Assembly: GCF_000723185.1 (NCBI RefSeq)
Contig: NZ_CBTY010000006.1
Span: 270,659-334,658 of the forward strand
Length of the DNA stretch: 64,000 nt
Direction: 5' to 3'
Source: Candidatus Nitrosotenuis uzonensis
GTDB taxonomy: Archaea > Thermoproteota > Nitrososphaeria > Nitrososphaerales > Nitrosopumilaceae
Below, piece after piece: positions 16,277-25,914 of this stretch. Made by a program: the position numbers and the translations under genes. Under the pieces are notes generated by a model. It saw only the letters and a list, made by a program, of their open reading frames with translations, did no database searches and was not told where the DNA came from. The stretch's first letter is position 1, and each line of letters starts with the position of its first letter.

Positions 16277-16540
16277 ATGTTGCCTGACAGATGCTCGATT
16301 AGGGAAGGGGGAAGACCATGCGTCAACCCACCTGAATTTGTCATGTCGATTCTCTCAAAGGACGGGGAATACATGATTGGTGTAACATGTGAGAATCACA
16401 AGAATGTGTTCTCAGATAAGATGCAAGTGTTGCAGGAGGAGGGCAAGCTTCCTCAAGGGCAGATCAACTTTACAGCGCTAAAGGCAGTCGGTACAGATTG
16501 CATCAAGGCACATCCTGATGATCTGATAAACATAGAGTGA
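16277..16540 (+). CDS. Conserved small Cys-containing protein, unknown
   Basis: About 87 residues from MLPDRCSIREGGRPCVNPPE. Cysteines in RCSIREGGRPC and VTCENHK could form a metal site, but the spacing is not one I recognise. An in-frame TTG at 16253 would add eight residues; I prefer ATG 16277 because it begins the well-structured part and an AT-rich element lies 25-30 bases upstream. Convergent with the dehydrogenase gene, the two stops being adjacent. Confidence 0.6.
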   Translation: MLPDRCSIREGGRPCVNPPEFVMSILSKDGEYMIGVTCENHKNVFSDKMQVLQEEGKLPQGQINFTALKAVGTDCIKAHPDDLINIE

Positions 16541-17512
16541 TTACACGACAGAGTAAACCATCTTTTTTCCTTCAAGACCGCGAACGAGATTGAGTACTGT
16601 TAGCTGTGCCATCTTGGCGCGTGTCTCTTCGGTTGAACTTCCTATATGGGGTGCAAGAACTATATTCTGCATTTTTGTGAGATTGTTTTTAACTCCAATC
16701 GGCTCGCATTCAAAAACATCCAATGCAGCCCCAGCAATCCTTTTCGATTTTAGTGCGGTGAGAAGATCGTATTCGTTTACTATTTTACCGCGTGCCGTGT
16801 TTATCAGAAATGAACTGCTTTTCATTTTTGCAAAAGTAACTTTGTTTATGAGGTGATGAGTTTGATGACTATATGGCACATGCACGGAAAGCACATCACT
16901 TTCTGCAACAAGCCTGCTCATGCTGACGTATTTTGCACCGTTTCTCTTCTCGGCACTTTTGGAAAGTGGCGTCCTGCTGTGATAGATCACATTCATTCCA
17001 AATGGCTTGACTCTTTTTGCTACCGCCCTACCTATCCTACCCATACCAAGTATCCCAAGCGTTTTTCCACAAAGATCGACGCCGACATAATCATGCGCAC
17101 CAAATATGGTGCGCCATCTTCCTGCACGAATCAACCTGTCCCCTTCAGTTACGCGGCGCATTACATCAAGCATTAGTGCAACCGTAAGATCCGCAGTCGC
17201 ATCTGTGAGAACATCTGGGGTGTAACCGATCGCAATCTTGCGTTCTTTTGCAGCCTGCAAGTCTATGTGGTCATATCCAACGCTGTACGTGCTGATTACT
17301 CTGAGATTCCTTGCTGCATCAAAAACATCCCTGTCTATTCTGTCATAAGGAAAGCATACTAGGCCTACCGCATCCGCAATCTTGCGTTGGAGCAGATTTT
17401 TTGGCATTGGTATTTTTCCTGAATGTATCTCAAGGCGATATTTTTTTTGAATCTCTTTGATTGCAAAGTCATGCAGTTTTCGTGTGAGTAGAACTTTTGG
17501 TTTAGCTTTCAC
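16541..17512 (-). CDS. D-2-hydroxyacid dehydrogenase (glyoxylate/hydroxypyruvate reductase-like)
   Basis: 323 residues of the D-isomer 2-hydroxyacid dehydrogenase family. The nucleotide fold LGILGMGRIGRAVAKRVKPF, catalytic Arg in INTARGKIVNE, Glu in DVFECEP and His in APHIGSSTEE are all present. Length and motifs fit glyoxylate/hydroxypyruvate reductase (GyaR/GhrB) better than SerA, which would carry an ACT domain. The frame is open to 17734, but that part runs under a divergent small gene. GTG 17512 lies 25-31 bases after a minus-strand ATATAAAG box, so I chose it. Confidence 0.85.
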   Translation of the reverse strand: MKAKPKVLLTRKLHDFAIKEIQKKYRLEIHSGKIPMPKNLLQRKIADAVGLVCFPYDRIDRDVFDAARNLRVISTYSVGYDHIDLQAAKERKIAIGYTPDVLTDATADLTVALMLDVMRRVTEGDRLIRAGRWRTIFGAHDYVGVDLCGKTLGILGMGRIGRAVAKRVKPFGMNVIYHSRTPLSKSAEKRNGAKYVSMSRLVAESDVLSVHVPYSHQTHHLINKVTFAKMKSSSFLINTARGKIVNEYDLLTALKSKRIAGAALDVFECEPIGVKNNLTKMQNIVLAPHIGSSTEETRAKMAQLTVLNLVRGLEGKKMVYSVV

Positions 17513-17536
17513 TTTATGCAAGTATTTTATCAAATC

Positions 17537-17545
17537 TTTATATGA
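17537..17545. promoter_or_regulatory. Shared TATA element between the dehydrogenase and a zinc microprotein gene
   Basis: CTTTATATG on the plus strand reads CATATAAAG on the minus strand. It is 25-31 bp from the minus-strand GTG (17512) and 30-37 bp from the plus-strand TTG (17574). It is a second divergent pair, like 3449-3458, that seems to share one AT-rich core. Confidence 0.45.
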
Positions 17546-17573
17546 TTTGTTGTCTGTACAGATGTGACAGCAG

Positions 17574-17708
17574 TTGAAAGACGAAGAAGAGTTTGCGCTG
17601 TGTGTTGAATGTGGCAACGCAATAGAAAAGTGTGTCTGTGTATGCCCATATTGCGGCGAACGCGACAAGTGCGAATGTGCATTGTTTGAGGCAGCAACGG
17701 GCGGATAA
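17574..17708 (+). CDS. 44-residue Cys-rich zinc-finger microprotein
   Basis: The frame TTG 17574 to TAA 17706-17708 encodes MKDEEEFALCVECGNAIEKC followed by VCVCPYCGERDKCECAL and a short tail. Nine cysteines lie at 10, 13, 20, 22, 24, 27, 33 and 35 with CxxC and CPYCG knuckles (eight counted in the core). This is the look of small CPxCG zinc-finger proteins of archaea, whose roles are mostly regulatory or unknown. It precedes korA by 40 bases and could be co-transcribed. It is below usual gene-calling length limits. Confidence 0.65.
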   Translation: MKDEEEFALCVECGNAIEKCVCVCPYCGERDKCECALFEAATGG

Positions 17709-17748
17709 AATAGAATATTCTTAATAACAAACAAGGTGTAGAAACAAG

Positions 17749-19659
17749 GTGAGCACGGACATCAGCTGGTTGATTGGCGGCCCTCAGGGAAGCGGCGTGG
17801 AATCTGCAGCCAACATATTTTCTCGGGCATGCGCAGCTATGGGGTATAACATCTTTGGAAAAAGAGAATACTATTCTAACATAAAAGGTGAGCACAGCTA
17901 CTTTGTGGTCCGGGTCTCGGACAGGGAAGTAAGATCAAGTGTAAATGATGTTTCGGTTATGGTCGCATTCGATGCAGAGACGATATTTAGACACTATGAT
18001 GAAATTGCAAAGGACGGCGCGATAATATACGATTCTGATATTGCCCAAGTAAAGATAGACGAGGTACATACCATAGATGCACCGTATAAGGCAAGACTGC
18101 TAAAACAGCTTGAACTCAACAACAAAAAGCCGATCGTCTCAGAACTGCTTGAAATTGCAAAGGACAAGGGCGTGAAGATTTACACGGTTTCATTTAAGAC
18201 AATACTTGCAAACCTTGCAGATGAAATGAACAACCCACGACTGAAGGGAATGGTGAGAATGTACAACGTACTTGCAGTCTCATTTTCACTGGGATTACTA
18301 AAGATGCCACCGCAGACAATTCTGGAATCAATTGATATGATATTTGCAAAAAAGAAAGCAATAGCTGACATCAACAAGAGCGCCGCAACGTATGCTTACA
18401 ATTATGCATCTGTCAAGTTTACAGACTGTGCACAACTGCTCAAGCCTGTACAAAAGCAAAGTGACATGATTTTGGTGCAGGGATATCAAGGAACTGCACT
18501 CGGCAAGATGGCATGCGGCTGCCGGTTCCAATCATACTACCCCATAACGCCTGCGTCAGATGAGAGCGTATTCCTCGAGTCAAACGAAATACTGGAGGTC
18601 AAGGACAACAGGCCCGGCTCCACACTTGTAATCCAAACTGAGGATGAGATATCAGCTATGGGCATGATGATAGGCAGCGCATTGACTGGAACAAGATCCT
18701 CTACTAGTACATCAGGTCCTGGGTTTTCTCTTATGGCAGAAGCCCTTGGATGGGCAGGAATCAATGAGGTGCCGATAGTTATCACTTTATACCAAAGAAG
18801 TGGACCATCTACAGGACTTCCTACAAGGCACGGGCAGGATGATCTGCTGTTTGCAATCAACGCAGGGCACGGCGAATTTCCAAGAATTGTTTATGCGTCA
18901 GGCGATGTTGAGGAGAGCTTTTACGATACTGCACGGTGCTTTAACTATGCTGACATGTACCAGCTTCCGGTAATACACATGATGGACAAATTCCTTGCAA
19001 GCTCCGTTCTTACATGCAAAAAATTTGATACAAACAAGATCACCATAAACCGCGGCAAGCTATTGGAAAAAATAGACAATGGAGATTACAGAAGATTCGA
19101 GCTTACCGACGATAACATCTCCCCAAGATCCAAACTGGGCCTTGAGAACGGAATATTCTGGAACACTGGCGATGAAAGCGACGAGAAAGGACACATCACG
19201 GAGGATCCAGTATTGAGAGTTCAGATGATGGACAAGCGTCTTGCAAAGCTCTCACACATTCTAAAGACTGTGCCTGATGAGGAGCAGGCAGTCTCGTTTG
19301 GAACCGCGGAGACATGTATAGTAAGCTGGGGCTCACCAAAGGGGCCGATTCTGGACGCACTTGAAATGCTACAAAAGGAGAACATCAAGATAGGATTCAT
19401 TCAGATAAAGCTGATACACCCATTCCCGGTCCAATACATGAAATTCCTGCTCAAAGACGTCAAGACGATAATTGACATAGAGGCAAACCAGACAGGCCAG
19501 CTAGGCCAGGTGCTAAAGCAGAATCTTGAGAGGGGACCAGACTATTACATCCTAAAATATACTGGACGGGCCATGACCTCAACTGAGATATACGATTCAC
19601 TAAAAAACATAATAGAAAAGAAGGCGCAAGAAAGGCAGGTACTCACACATGGAGCTTAA
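17749..19659 (+). CDS. korA: 2-oxoacid:ferredoxin oxidoreductase, fused gamma-alpha subunit
   Basis: 636 residues: an N-terminal gamma domain (about 1-195, [18 protein letters not shown]) fused to the alpha pyrimidine-binding domain (about 235-590, with [15 protein letters not shown] and the [29 protein letters not shown] segments). This two-subunit architecture is that of archaeal 2-oxoglutarate or broad 2-oxoacid ferredoxin oxidoreductases, giving acyl-CoA, CO2 and reduced ferredoxin. In thaumarchaea it closes the oxidative branch of the TCA cycle. GTG start. Its stop overlaps korB by 11 bases. Confidence 0.92.
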   Translation: MSTDISWLIGGPQGSGVESAANIFSRACAAMGYNIFGKREYYSNIKGEHSYFVVRVSDREVRSSVNDVSVMVAFDAETIFRHYDEIAKDGAIIYDSDIAQVKIDEVHTIDAPYKARLLKQLELNNKKPIVSELLEIAKDKGVKIYTVSFKTILANLADEMNNPRLKGMVRMYNVLAVSFSLGLLKMPPQTILESIDMIFAKKKAIADINKSAATYAYNYASVKFTDCAQLLKPVQKQSDMILVQGYQGTALGKMACGCRFQSYYPITPASDESVFLESNEILEVKDNRPGSTLVIQTEDEISAMGMMIGSALTGTRSSTSTSGPGFSLMAEALGWAGINEVPIVITLYQRSGPSTGLPTRHGQDDLLFAINAGHGEFPRIVYASGDVEESFYDTARCFNYADMYQLPVIHMMDKFLASSVLTCKKFDTNKITINRGKLLEKIDNGDYRRFELTDDNISPRSKLGLENGIFWNTGDESDEKGHITEDPVLRVQMMDKRLAKLSHILKTVPDEEQAVSFGTAETCIVSWGSPKGPILDALEMLQKENIKIGFIQIKLIHPFPVQYMKFLLKDVKTIIDIEANQTGQLGQVLKQNLERGPDYYILKYTGRAMTSTEIYDSLKNIIEKKAQERQVLTHGA

Positions 19660-21703
19660 TCTGGGCGATTACAAGACTGACGTGCACAACGACTGGTGCC
19701 CTGGCTGTGTGCTTCCTGACACCATGATACACTGCAATCCGTCAGTAAAGCAAATCCAGCAAGTCAGCGTGGGCGAGAGAGTGCTAGGAAGGGACGGATT
19801 CTACCACAAGGTTAGCGAGGTAATGGCACACATTCATCGTGGCAAGGTGTTCAAGATAATGACAAAGTTTTTTGGCCCTACGTATCTTACCGACGAGCAT
19901 CCAGTGCTGATTGTAAGACGTGAGCATCCAAAACTGCACAACAAAAACTTTGACGCGATATGGACTAGGGCTGACCAAATAAAAGAAAAAGACTATCTTG
20001 TTTACCCAATACAAAAGGAAGAATTAGATAGAGAATACATCCAGGTTGACTACAAACTAAAAGACACGCTCAGCAAACTTTCAGATAAAATTCCGCTAAA
20101 TGATGATGTTTTAAGAATGTTTGGTTACTATATTGCAGAAGGATACGTGCATGGCAGATCTGTATGTTTCACCTTTAATTCAAGAGAGCTGGAATTTCTA
20201 AATGATGTAGAAAATACAATGCTGCAGGTTTTTGGACTGAGAGGAACAAGAAAAACAAAACGAAACGCAACCACAATAGCATTCCACTGTGCACCGTTAG
20301 GAAGGGTCTTTCTTGAATGGTTCGGCCAGAAGGCACTTGATAAAAAAATCCCCCATTTTGCAATGCTGCTTCCAGCAGAAAAGCAGAAGAGCCTGATAAA
20401 GGGTATGTGGCGCGGAGATGGTTGGATAAGCACAAAGCAGCTTCGAGGCAACTTCAAGACTGTATCAAAAATCCTTTCCGAACAACTCAAAACATTATTG
20501 TTGCGGCAAGGAGTGGTGCCTACTATCTCTGTCAACAAAAAATATGGCATTCATAAAGAATCTTATTCGATTCAGGTTGTCAATGACCGTGATTTTGCAA
20601 TATTATGTAAGATAATCGATGAAAAACTCGAACAAAAACTGCATACTGGCAAGCCCACTTCTTCCATCATCACACCTGATTACATGCTTATCCCTGTCAG
20701 AAAAATCGAGAGTTTTGACTATGACGGACCTGTCTATAATCTAGAGGTAGACGATGTTAACTCGTATGTAAGCGAGAATGCCATTTTGCATAACTGCGGA
20801 GATTTTGGCATTGTAAATGCAATACAAATGTCGCTCTCAGAAATGCAGATTCCACGTCACAAGGCTGCAATATTCTCAGGAATCGGCTGCTCTGGGAAAA
20901 CATCGCATTTTATCAACGTCTATGGTGTGCACACGCTGCATGGAAGGGTCCTAACATTTGCACAGGGCGCCAAGCTTGCAAATCCTGACATGGAAATAAT
21001 AGCGGTGGGAGGAGACGGAGACGGATTGGGAATTGGGGCAGGACACTTTGTGGCAGCAGGGCGTAGAAATCTTGACATGACATACATCATATTCAACAAC
21101 GGAGTATACGGGTTAACAAAAGGCCAAGCGTCGCCTACACTTAAGCTTGGCGAAAAAACAAAATCACTCCCAGCACCAAACACAAACTATAACGTAAATC
21201 CTATAGGCCTTGCAATAGCCAGCGGGTTTACTTTTGTTGCAAGAGGATATGCGTACGACGTGCGACACCTAAAGGATCTGATAGTTGCTGCAGTGCAACA
21301 CAAGGGGCTTGCATTCCTTGACGTGCTGCAGCCATGCCCTACATATAATGATATTAACACAAGGGACTGGTATGCCGGAATGGACAGAGTCGATGAGGTG
21401 ACAAAAAAACCACAACCGCGAACGTATCACCTTGAGGATACCGGCTATGATCCGGTGGTCCACTATGGCTCTGAAACCGAGCTTAACGAAAAACTCGCAC
21501 AGGCACTAATAAAATCGCTAGAATGGGACACAAAGATTCCGACCGGAATATTCTACAAAAACGAGGTGATAAGCCAGTATGATAAGAGAATCATGGACAA
21601 AATTCCAAACTATCTTGAAAACTATCCTGCAATACAGACAATATCTGCAAACGGCAGGCCTACTACGGACATTTCTCCCATATTGGACTCGCTTTCAATA
21701 TGA
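19649..21703 (+). CDS. korB: 2-oxoacid:ferredoxin oxidoreductase beta subunit, interrupted by an intein
   Basis: The precursor is 684 residues, of which 363 are intein (residues 20-382). The ligated extein is 321 residues, a normal size for the TPP- and Fe-S-binding beta subunit. The N-extein ends DWCPG and the C-extein starts CGDFGIV, restoring the WCPGCGDFG motif. Mature-protein Fe-S ligands expected by analogy with archaeal OFORs are present: Cys17, Cys20, the Cys of SGIGCSGKT and the Cys of LQPCPTYND. The TPP motif [12 protein letters not shown] continues to [17 protein letters not shown] start overlaps korA. Enzyme activity must depend on protein splicing. Confidence 0.95.
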   Translation: MELNLGDYKTDVHNDWCPGCVLPDTMIHCNPSVKQIQQVSVGERVLGRDGFYHKVSEVMAHIHRGKVFKIMTKFFGPTYLTDEHPVLIVRREHPKLHNKNFDAIWTRADQIKEKDYLVYPIQKEELDREYIQVDYKLKDTLSKLSDKIPLNDDVLRMFGYYIAEGYVHGRSVCFTFNSRELEFLNDVENTMLQVFGLRGTRKTKRNATTIAFHCAPLGRVFLEWFGQKALDKKIPHFAMLLPAEKQKSLIKGMWRGDGWISTKQLRGNFKTVSKILSEQLKTLLLRQGVVPTISVNKKYGIHKESYSIQVVNDRDFAILCKIIDEKLEQKLHTGKPTSSIITPDYMLIPVRKIESFDYDGPVYNLEVDDVNSYVSENAILHNCGDFGIVNAIQMSLSEMQIPRHKAAIFSGIGCSGKTSHFINVYGVHTLHGRVLTFAQGAKLANPDMEIIAVGGDGDGLGIGAGHFVAAGRRNLDMTYIIFNNGVYGLTKGQASPTLKLGEKTKSLPAPNTNYNVNPIGLAIASGFTFVARGYAYDVRHLKDLIVAAVQHKGLAFLDVLQPCPTYNDINTRDWYAGMDRVDEVTKKPQPRTYHLEDTGYDPVVHYGSETELNEKLAQALIKSLEWDTKIPTGIFYKNEVISQYDKRIMDKIPNYLENYPAIQTISANGRPTTDISPILDSLSI
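19706..20794 (+). mobile_element. Intein with LAGLIDADG (DOD) homing endonuclease domain in korB
   Basis: 363 in-frame residues. Block A: Cys1 in [10 protein letters not shown] and [15 protein letters not shown]. Block [12 protein letters not shown] with the T-x2-H motif. Endonuclease blocks C and [16 protein letters not shown] (acidic Glu) and [13 protein letters not shown] (acidic Asp). Block [15 protein letters not shown]. Block G: NAILHN followed by Cys+1. All splicing residues (Cys1, block B His, penultimate His, terminal Asn, Cys+1) are there, so splicing should work. Both LAGLIDADG-type helices keep an acidic residue, so the endonuclease may be active. The insertion is in a nearly invariant codon stretch, typical of intein sites. 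Confidence 0.95.
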
Positions 21704-21712
21704 GGTGATCTG

Positions 21713-22138
21713 GTGACGGAAAACACACAAACCGATGCAAAGTCAGAATATCTATCAATATGCGATATCTGGAAGGACAGTGTACACAAAATAATAACAA
21801 AGGCAGAGTTCCAGACTCCGCTTTACATCCAGGCCTATACACAGGTCCATGCAGAATTCCTGCATTCCATCGATAACATTTATGGCACTTGTTATATGTG
21901 GCAAAAACAGTATTTTGACAAGCTTGGAATAGACAAGAATGCAATCGATGCGTATGCCAAACTGTACGAAAATCTCACAGAATATGTAATAAAGTCGATG
22001 GACGCATATGCCGAATATCAAAAATATCGTGCTGATGTGGCAATCGAGGCCATGAAATCTGGCAATATCTATGTGCGCCAATGCCTCGATATGTACGCCA
22101 AAATGATCTCGTTGTGGAACGCGAGCCTCAAAAAATGA
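21713..22138 (+). CDS. Helical protein of unknown function downstream of korB
   Basis: 141 residues from GTG 21713, nine bases after the korB stop. It appears wholly alpha-helical and rich in Tyr, Met and Ala (KLYENLTEYVIKSMDAYAEY), with no membrane segment or metal motif. The helical, aromatic pattern resembles phasin-like or four-helix proteins, but no family is recognised. Close spacing suggests co-transcription with korAB. Confidence 0.6.
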   Translation: MTENTQTDAKSEYLSICDIWKDSVHKIITKAEFQTPLYIQAYTQVHAEFLHSIDNIYGTCYMWQKQYFDKLGIDKNAIDAYAKLYENLTEYVIKSMDAYAEYQKYRADVAIEAMKSGNIYVRQCLDMYAKMISLWNASLKK

Positions 22139-22199
22139 TTTACCCACAAATGCTTATGGAAAATTAATTTAACCTCGACCTACAAGGTGTAAACTATAA

Positions 22200-22634
22200 T
22201 TGAATTTGACTGAAGCAAACAAGATATTTAGAAAATCTATAATCAAAGGCTATTTTGAGCCAAACCTCCTCAATCTGGACTTTAGCAAATCTAACATAAA
22301 GCATCCAACCATACCTGACGATGGCCTGATGCAGTCAAATCTGCTGCACATATTTTTTGATATTGAGACGGGAGCTGACTATCCTGACGGCGATGAGTGG
22401 TTCATCGCCGAATTCCTGTTTCCTTACAGCATCAAAATACCTGACAGCGTAAAGGGGCCTGATTATTTTACCACCTTGTCACTTGAAGGAGGGAGCAACT
22501 ATTGGCACCACCGCGAGCTCATACGCTTCAAGTACGGCAAATCAAAAAAACTCATAGAGTCATTGGATTTTTTGGAAACTAAATATCGCGAGCTACACTC
22601 ACTTCTAGAACCACTTGAAAAAGACATCAAATGA
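22200..22634 (+). CDS. Conserved unknown protein
   Basis: 144 residues from TTG 22200. Mixed alpha/beta, acidic, no signal peptide. Features are a DIETGADYPDGDEWFIAEF strand pair and a C-terminal amphipathic helix (LETKYRELHSLLEPLEKDI). No known motif. An AATTAATTTAACC element about 25-35 bases upstream could be its promoter. Its 3' end overlaps the convergent neighbour by eight bases. Confidence 0.55.
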   Translation: MNLTEANKIFRKSIIKGYFEPNLLNLDFSKSNIKHPTIPDDGLMQSNLLHIFFDIETGADYPDGDEWFIAEFLFPYSIKIPDSVKGPDYFTTLSLEGGSNYWHHRELIRFKYGKSKKLIESLDFLETKYRELHSLLEPLEKDIK

Positions 22635-23163
22635 CAGGCTTCCAGACGTTGTTTACAAGGTTGAATTTTTTCTCGCTTGCAAATAATGTGTGAAGCTTCC
22701 ATTTTCTTGTCTCGACATCGAAAATGTAGATGACTTTTGATACCTGATGTGGTATGTTAACCGAGCTGAGCTGGAACGGCAGAAGCTCACTTACAAAGTC
22801 AAGCTTCTCAAGAGCATTATCAAACCAACTGCGATCATCCACATCAAGAACAAACCCGATGACGGGAATGCCATTAAAACTAATTTCAATTTTAAGTGCG
22901 TTTCCCCTACCGCGACGCCTCTTCATCTCCTTGAAGATCGCCTTTACCTTGTCCCATCTTCGATGCTCAAACCATTTGAAGAATTCTTCGTTAAACTCTA
23001 GTGGCACTGAAATGTATAGAGTGCTGACAAATCCTGGTTCAGGTTCTGCAAGCTCGTGCTGCTGTACCCTGAAACGCTCACCGAATATCTCATAGATTAC
23101 CTCGCTCTCCCAGGGCGAGATTCCAAAATATTGCATGGATGCTTCTAGAAATTCACCACTCAA
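22627..23163 (-). CDS. Conserved unknown protein
   Basis: 178 residues, soluble, mixed alpha/beta, with a basic RRRGRGNALKIEISF stretch and several Trp residues (HRRWDKV, TRKWKLH). No family recognised. TTG 23163 fits a leaderless start, since a TTTAATTATAA box sits about 25 bases upstream on the minus strand. ATG 23133 is an alternative. It follows the next minus-strand gene by 44 bases and has its own promoter. Confidence 0.55.
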   Translation of the reverse strand: MSGEFLEASMQYFGISPWESEVIYEIFGERFRVQQHELAEPEPGFVSTLYISVPLEFNEEFFKWFEHRRWDKVKAIFKEMKRRRGRGNALKIEISFNGIPVIGFVLDVDDRSWFDNALEKLDFVSELLPFQLSSVNIPHQVSKVIYIFDVETRKWKLHTLFASEKKFNLVNNVWKPVI

Positions 23164-23207
23164 TGTCTTTTTGCCTTGAAAATTATAATTAAAGTTTCAA
23201 GCCAAAA

Positions 23208-23771
23208 TCAGATCGTGTTCAGGTATTTCCACAGGTAAAACAGGCCCACCGTACCGATGACAAAAATCATGGGTTTCCAGGCAAAAACCGGTATGCTCGG
23301 AGTTGTCAGCTTTATCTTGTAGTTGTCAAACACTGTATGGACGTAGTTTTTGACCTTGTCGCTCCAGACACTGTATTCTATTTGGTGTTTTCTCAAAAGG
23401 CTCTCTACCTCGTAAATTACTGGTGTTCTCTGGCAGAAAAGATGCTGCAGATAATCTCTTGAGACCTCAACTTCTGCTTGTATTGCGACAAATCCTTTTT
23501 TGATATCAAACATCCTCAGATGCATTTCCCAGGGTTTTTTGAGCTTCAATGAGAGGCCATCCCCTATCTGGCGCTCCTGTTTGTGCTCGAACTTGACCTT
23601 GGTAAAGCCCTCTATGGCAAGTATCCTTAGAATTTCTTCGGCGCTTTTTTTGACAATCACCGTGAGTTGTTCTACTCCCTTCTCATCAATATCGACTGTC
23701 TGCCTCTGACCGTTTTCCAAGGATATCGTTTTTGGATACTTTGTAAGATATTCCTGAACCAACGCTGTCAT
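23208..23771 (-). CDS. C-terminally membrane-anchored unknown protein
   Basis: 187 residues: a soluble alpha/beta part (1-163) and one C-terminal membrane helix (PMIFVIGTVGLFYLWKYL, about 167-184), so it is probably tail-anchored with the bulk in the cytoplasm. The middle contains an ILRILAIEGFTKVKFEHK segment. No catalytic motif. A GCTTTAAATAAC element lies just upstream on the minus strand. Function unknown. Confidence 0.55.
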   Translation of the reverse strand: MTALVQEYLTKYPKTISLENGQRQTVDIDEKGVEQLTVIVKKSAEEILRILAIEGFTKVKFEHKQERQIGDGLSLKLKKPWEMHLRMFDIKKGFVAIQAEVEVSRDYLQHLFCQRTPVIYEVESLLRKHQIEYSVWSDKVKNYVHTVFDNYKIKLTTPSIPVFAWKPMIFVIGTVGLFYLWKYLNTI

Positions 23772-23812
23772 TTCTTAAAATCTGTTATTTAAAGCAATTA
23801 CGTGATGAGAAT

Positions 23813-24571
23813 CTACGAGCTGCTCTGGAACCCTCGCACGTACACACACATCTCCGAGGGAACAATCATCTCTTCTGGGCTTATTCTCCTATCAGTTAGG
23901 CTTGCACCGGAGTCTCTTACTATTGCAATTGGAGTTGATTCTGCACCTTCGCCCATCCTGTGATTTGCAATCGATGCCAGATTGTCTGCAGTTGCCTTCA
24001 GGGTTACCTTGAGGGGATTTCCGTCAAGGTCTATCTGGCCGCGCATGTCCTGCACCGGTTCAAAGCCAGCGCAAGCAATCGCAATTCCAGTTGTCCCCGA
24101 CCTTGCTGGCATCAGCCTACTGTCAACTATGATGATGCCTGTATGAATTCCCATCTCCAAGTAAAGTCTTCTTTTAAGGTTCTCTGCTACCTTGTATGAT
24201 TCATCCGGATACAAAATCACCTTGCCGCTCTTGACGTTCGACTTGTCAATGCCAGCATTTGGCGCAAGCACTCCGTCATATGATGCCAGAATGAAACCTG
24301 ATACTCCACCAAATATCATATCTGATTCACGTAGAATTATTTCTGCAAACTTGGAAGCCATCTTGTACTTGCGAGATAGACTTTCAGCATCCGCTGACGG
24401 TACGGTGTCTGCTAGATTCAGGATGCGGCCCTGAGAGTTGGCAACGTATTTGCTCGATATTACAATAATATCGCCGTCTACAATCTTGTCTTTGAGCAGG
24501 TCAATTACATCATGGTATAGGTCAAACGGCCCGTCCTTTCTTGATGCCTTTACCGGGATGACACTTAGCAT
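23813..24571 (-). CDS. cofE: Coenzyme F420-0:L-glutamate ligase
   Basis: Adds gamma-linked glutamates to F420-0 in a GTP-dependent reaction. 252 residues, the normal CofE length. Recognisable segments are DGDIIVISSKYVANSQGRI, FGGVSGFILASYDGVLAPNAGID (metal/GTP site region), IIIVDSRLMPARSGTTGIAIACAGFEP and ADNLASIANHRMGEGAESTP. Thaumarchaea are known to make F420. Divergent from the aconitase-family gene; the 71-base gap holds both promoters. A possible F420/flavin-type split-barrel enzyme is encoded at 58353. Confidence 0.93.
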   Translation of the reverse strand: MLSVIPVKASRKDGPFDLYHDVIDLLKDKIVDGDIIVISSKYVANSQGRILNLADTVPSADAESLSRKYKMASKFAEIILRESDMIFGGVSGFILASYDGVLAPNAGIDKSNVKSGKVILYPDESYKVAENLKRRLYLEMGIHTGIIIVDSRLMPARSGTTGIAIACAGFEPVQDMRGQIDLDGNPLKVTLKATADNLASIANHRMGEGAESTPIAIVRDSGASLTDRRISPEEMIVPSEMCVYVRGFQSSS

Positions 24572-24642
24572 GACATGACTGTGGACATCGTACTTTTAAT
24601 TGTCTCCAAAGCTTTTAATCCGAATTCAAAGATGTGTGCTCT

Positions 24643-25914
24643 GTGAACATTACAGAGAAGATACTCGCACGAGCGTCATCAAAGTCTCGAGTGGCTCCAG
24701 ACGACATTGTGTTTGCAAACGTGGACAAGGCGATGATTCACGACGTGTCCGGCCCAGGAGTGATAAAGGTATTTGAGAAGCTCAAAAAGGAGGGCATTCC
24801 AGTTGAGAAGCTCTGGGATTCTTCGAAAATTTGGGTCGCAGAGGATCACTTTGTCCCATCTGCTGAAAAGATATCGGCCGAAAATATCGTCAAGCTAACC
24901 AAGTTTACCAAGCAATATGGGATTGAAAAACACTTCAAATACGGAATGGGGCAATACGGAATATGTCATACACTGTCCCACGAGGAAGCAATGGTGCTTC
25001 CAGGCGAGGTGTATGTTGGCGGAGACTCTCATACGAACACCACTGGTGCGCTTGGTGCTTTTGCCTGCGGACTAGGACACACTGATGTGGCCTACGTGCT
25101 TCTAAACGGCAAGATATGGTTCAAGGTGCCGCAGACTCTATACTTTAAGCTAAATGGAAGACTTTCTGATAACGTCATGGCAAAAGACTTCATACTCAAA
25201 ATAATAGGTGACATAGGCACAGACGGCGCGGCATACGAGACCATGCAGTTTGGAGGAACTGGCATCTCTGAGATGTCAGTAGAATCAAGGCTCACTTTGT
25301 GTAACATGACTACAGAAGCGGGAGCAAAAAATGGAATCATCGAGCCTGATCAAAAAGTGTTTGAATATCTTGCACAGCGAGGTGCAACAAAATACTCTCC
25401 AGTGTATGGTGATGAGGATGCAGAGTATGCCAAGGTGTATGAATACGAAGCATCAGAACTTGAGCCCCTTGTGGCAAAACCATATTCGCCTGAAAATATT
25501 GCGGTCGTACGCGACGTGGCGGGGGTGGAGCTTGACAAATCGTATATTGGATCATGCACCGGGGCAAAATATGAAGACCTTGAGGCTGCCGCAAGGATAT
25601 TGAAAGGAAGAAAGGTCAAAATAAGAACGGAAGTGCTACCTGCGGCGATCTCAATTTACAAGAGAGCAATGGAAAATGGACTGATCAAAATATTTCTTGA
25701 CGCCGGCGTCACTGTGGGACCGCCAACATGCGGTGCCTGCTGCGGTGCGCACATGGGCGTCCTTGCAAAGGACGAAGTATGCATTAGTACAACCAACAGA
25801 AACTTTCCAGGACGAATGGGGCATGTAGAATCAAAAACCTACCTTGCATCGCCTCTTGTTGCAGCAGCGTCTGCAGTTACAGGAAAGATAACGGACCCAC
25901 GTGATCTGAGATGA
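24643..25914 (+). CDS. Aconitase-family large subunit, archaeal type (isopropylmalate/homoaconitate dehydratase)
   Basis: 423 residues of the archaeal LeuC/HacA group. [4Fe-4S] ligands Cys305 (GSCTGAKYED), Cys363 and Cys366 (GPPTCGACCGAH) are present, as is the GDSHTNTTGALGAFACGLG active-site stretch. The start GTG 24643 (MNITEKILARASS) matches the usual N-terminus and lies about 30 bases after a CTTTTAAT box; GTG 24634 is an alternative. It forms an isomerase with the small subunit that overlaps its stop. A second, bacterial-type pair follows, so one pair makes leucine and the other may act on another substrate such as homoaconitate. Confidence 0.88.
   Translation: MNITEKILARASSKSRVAPDDIVFANVDKAMIHDVSGPGVIKVFEKLKKEGIPVEKLWDSSKIWVAEDHFVPSAEKISAENIVKLTKFTKQYGIEKHFKYGMGQYGICHTLSHEEAMVLPGEVYVGGDSHTNTTGALGAFACGLGHTDVAYVLLNGKIWFKVPQTLYFKLNGRLSDNVMAKDFILKIIGDIGTDGAAYETMQFGGTGISEMSVESRLTLCNMTTEAGAKNGIIEPDQKVFEYLAQRGATKYSPVYGDEDAEYAKVYEYEASELEPLVAKPYSPENIAVVRDVAGVELDKSYIGSCTGAKYEDLEAAARILKGRKVKIRTEVLPAAISIYKRAMENGLIKIFLDAGVTVGPPTCGACCGAHMGVLAKDEVCISTTNRNFPGRMGHVESKTYLASPLVAAASAVTGKITDPRDLR

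Noticed and set aside
17513..17734. N-terminal extension of the hydroxyacid dehydrogenase
   Set aside because: The Ser/His/Cys-rich extension is the antisense of the zinc microprotein gene, and a TATA-like box lies within it.
22141..22199. Possible small RNA in the gap after the korB operon
   Set aside because: Only an AT-rich promoter-like stretch; no stable fold or terminator seen by eye.
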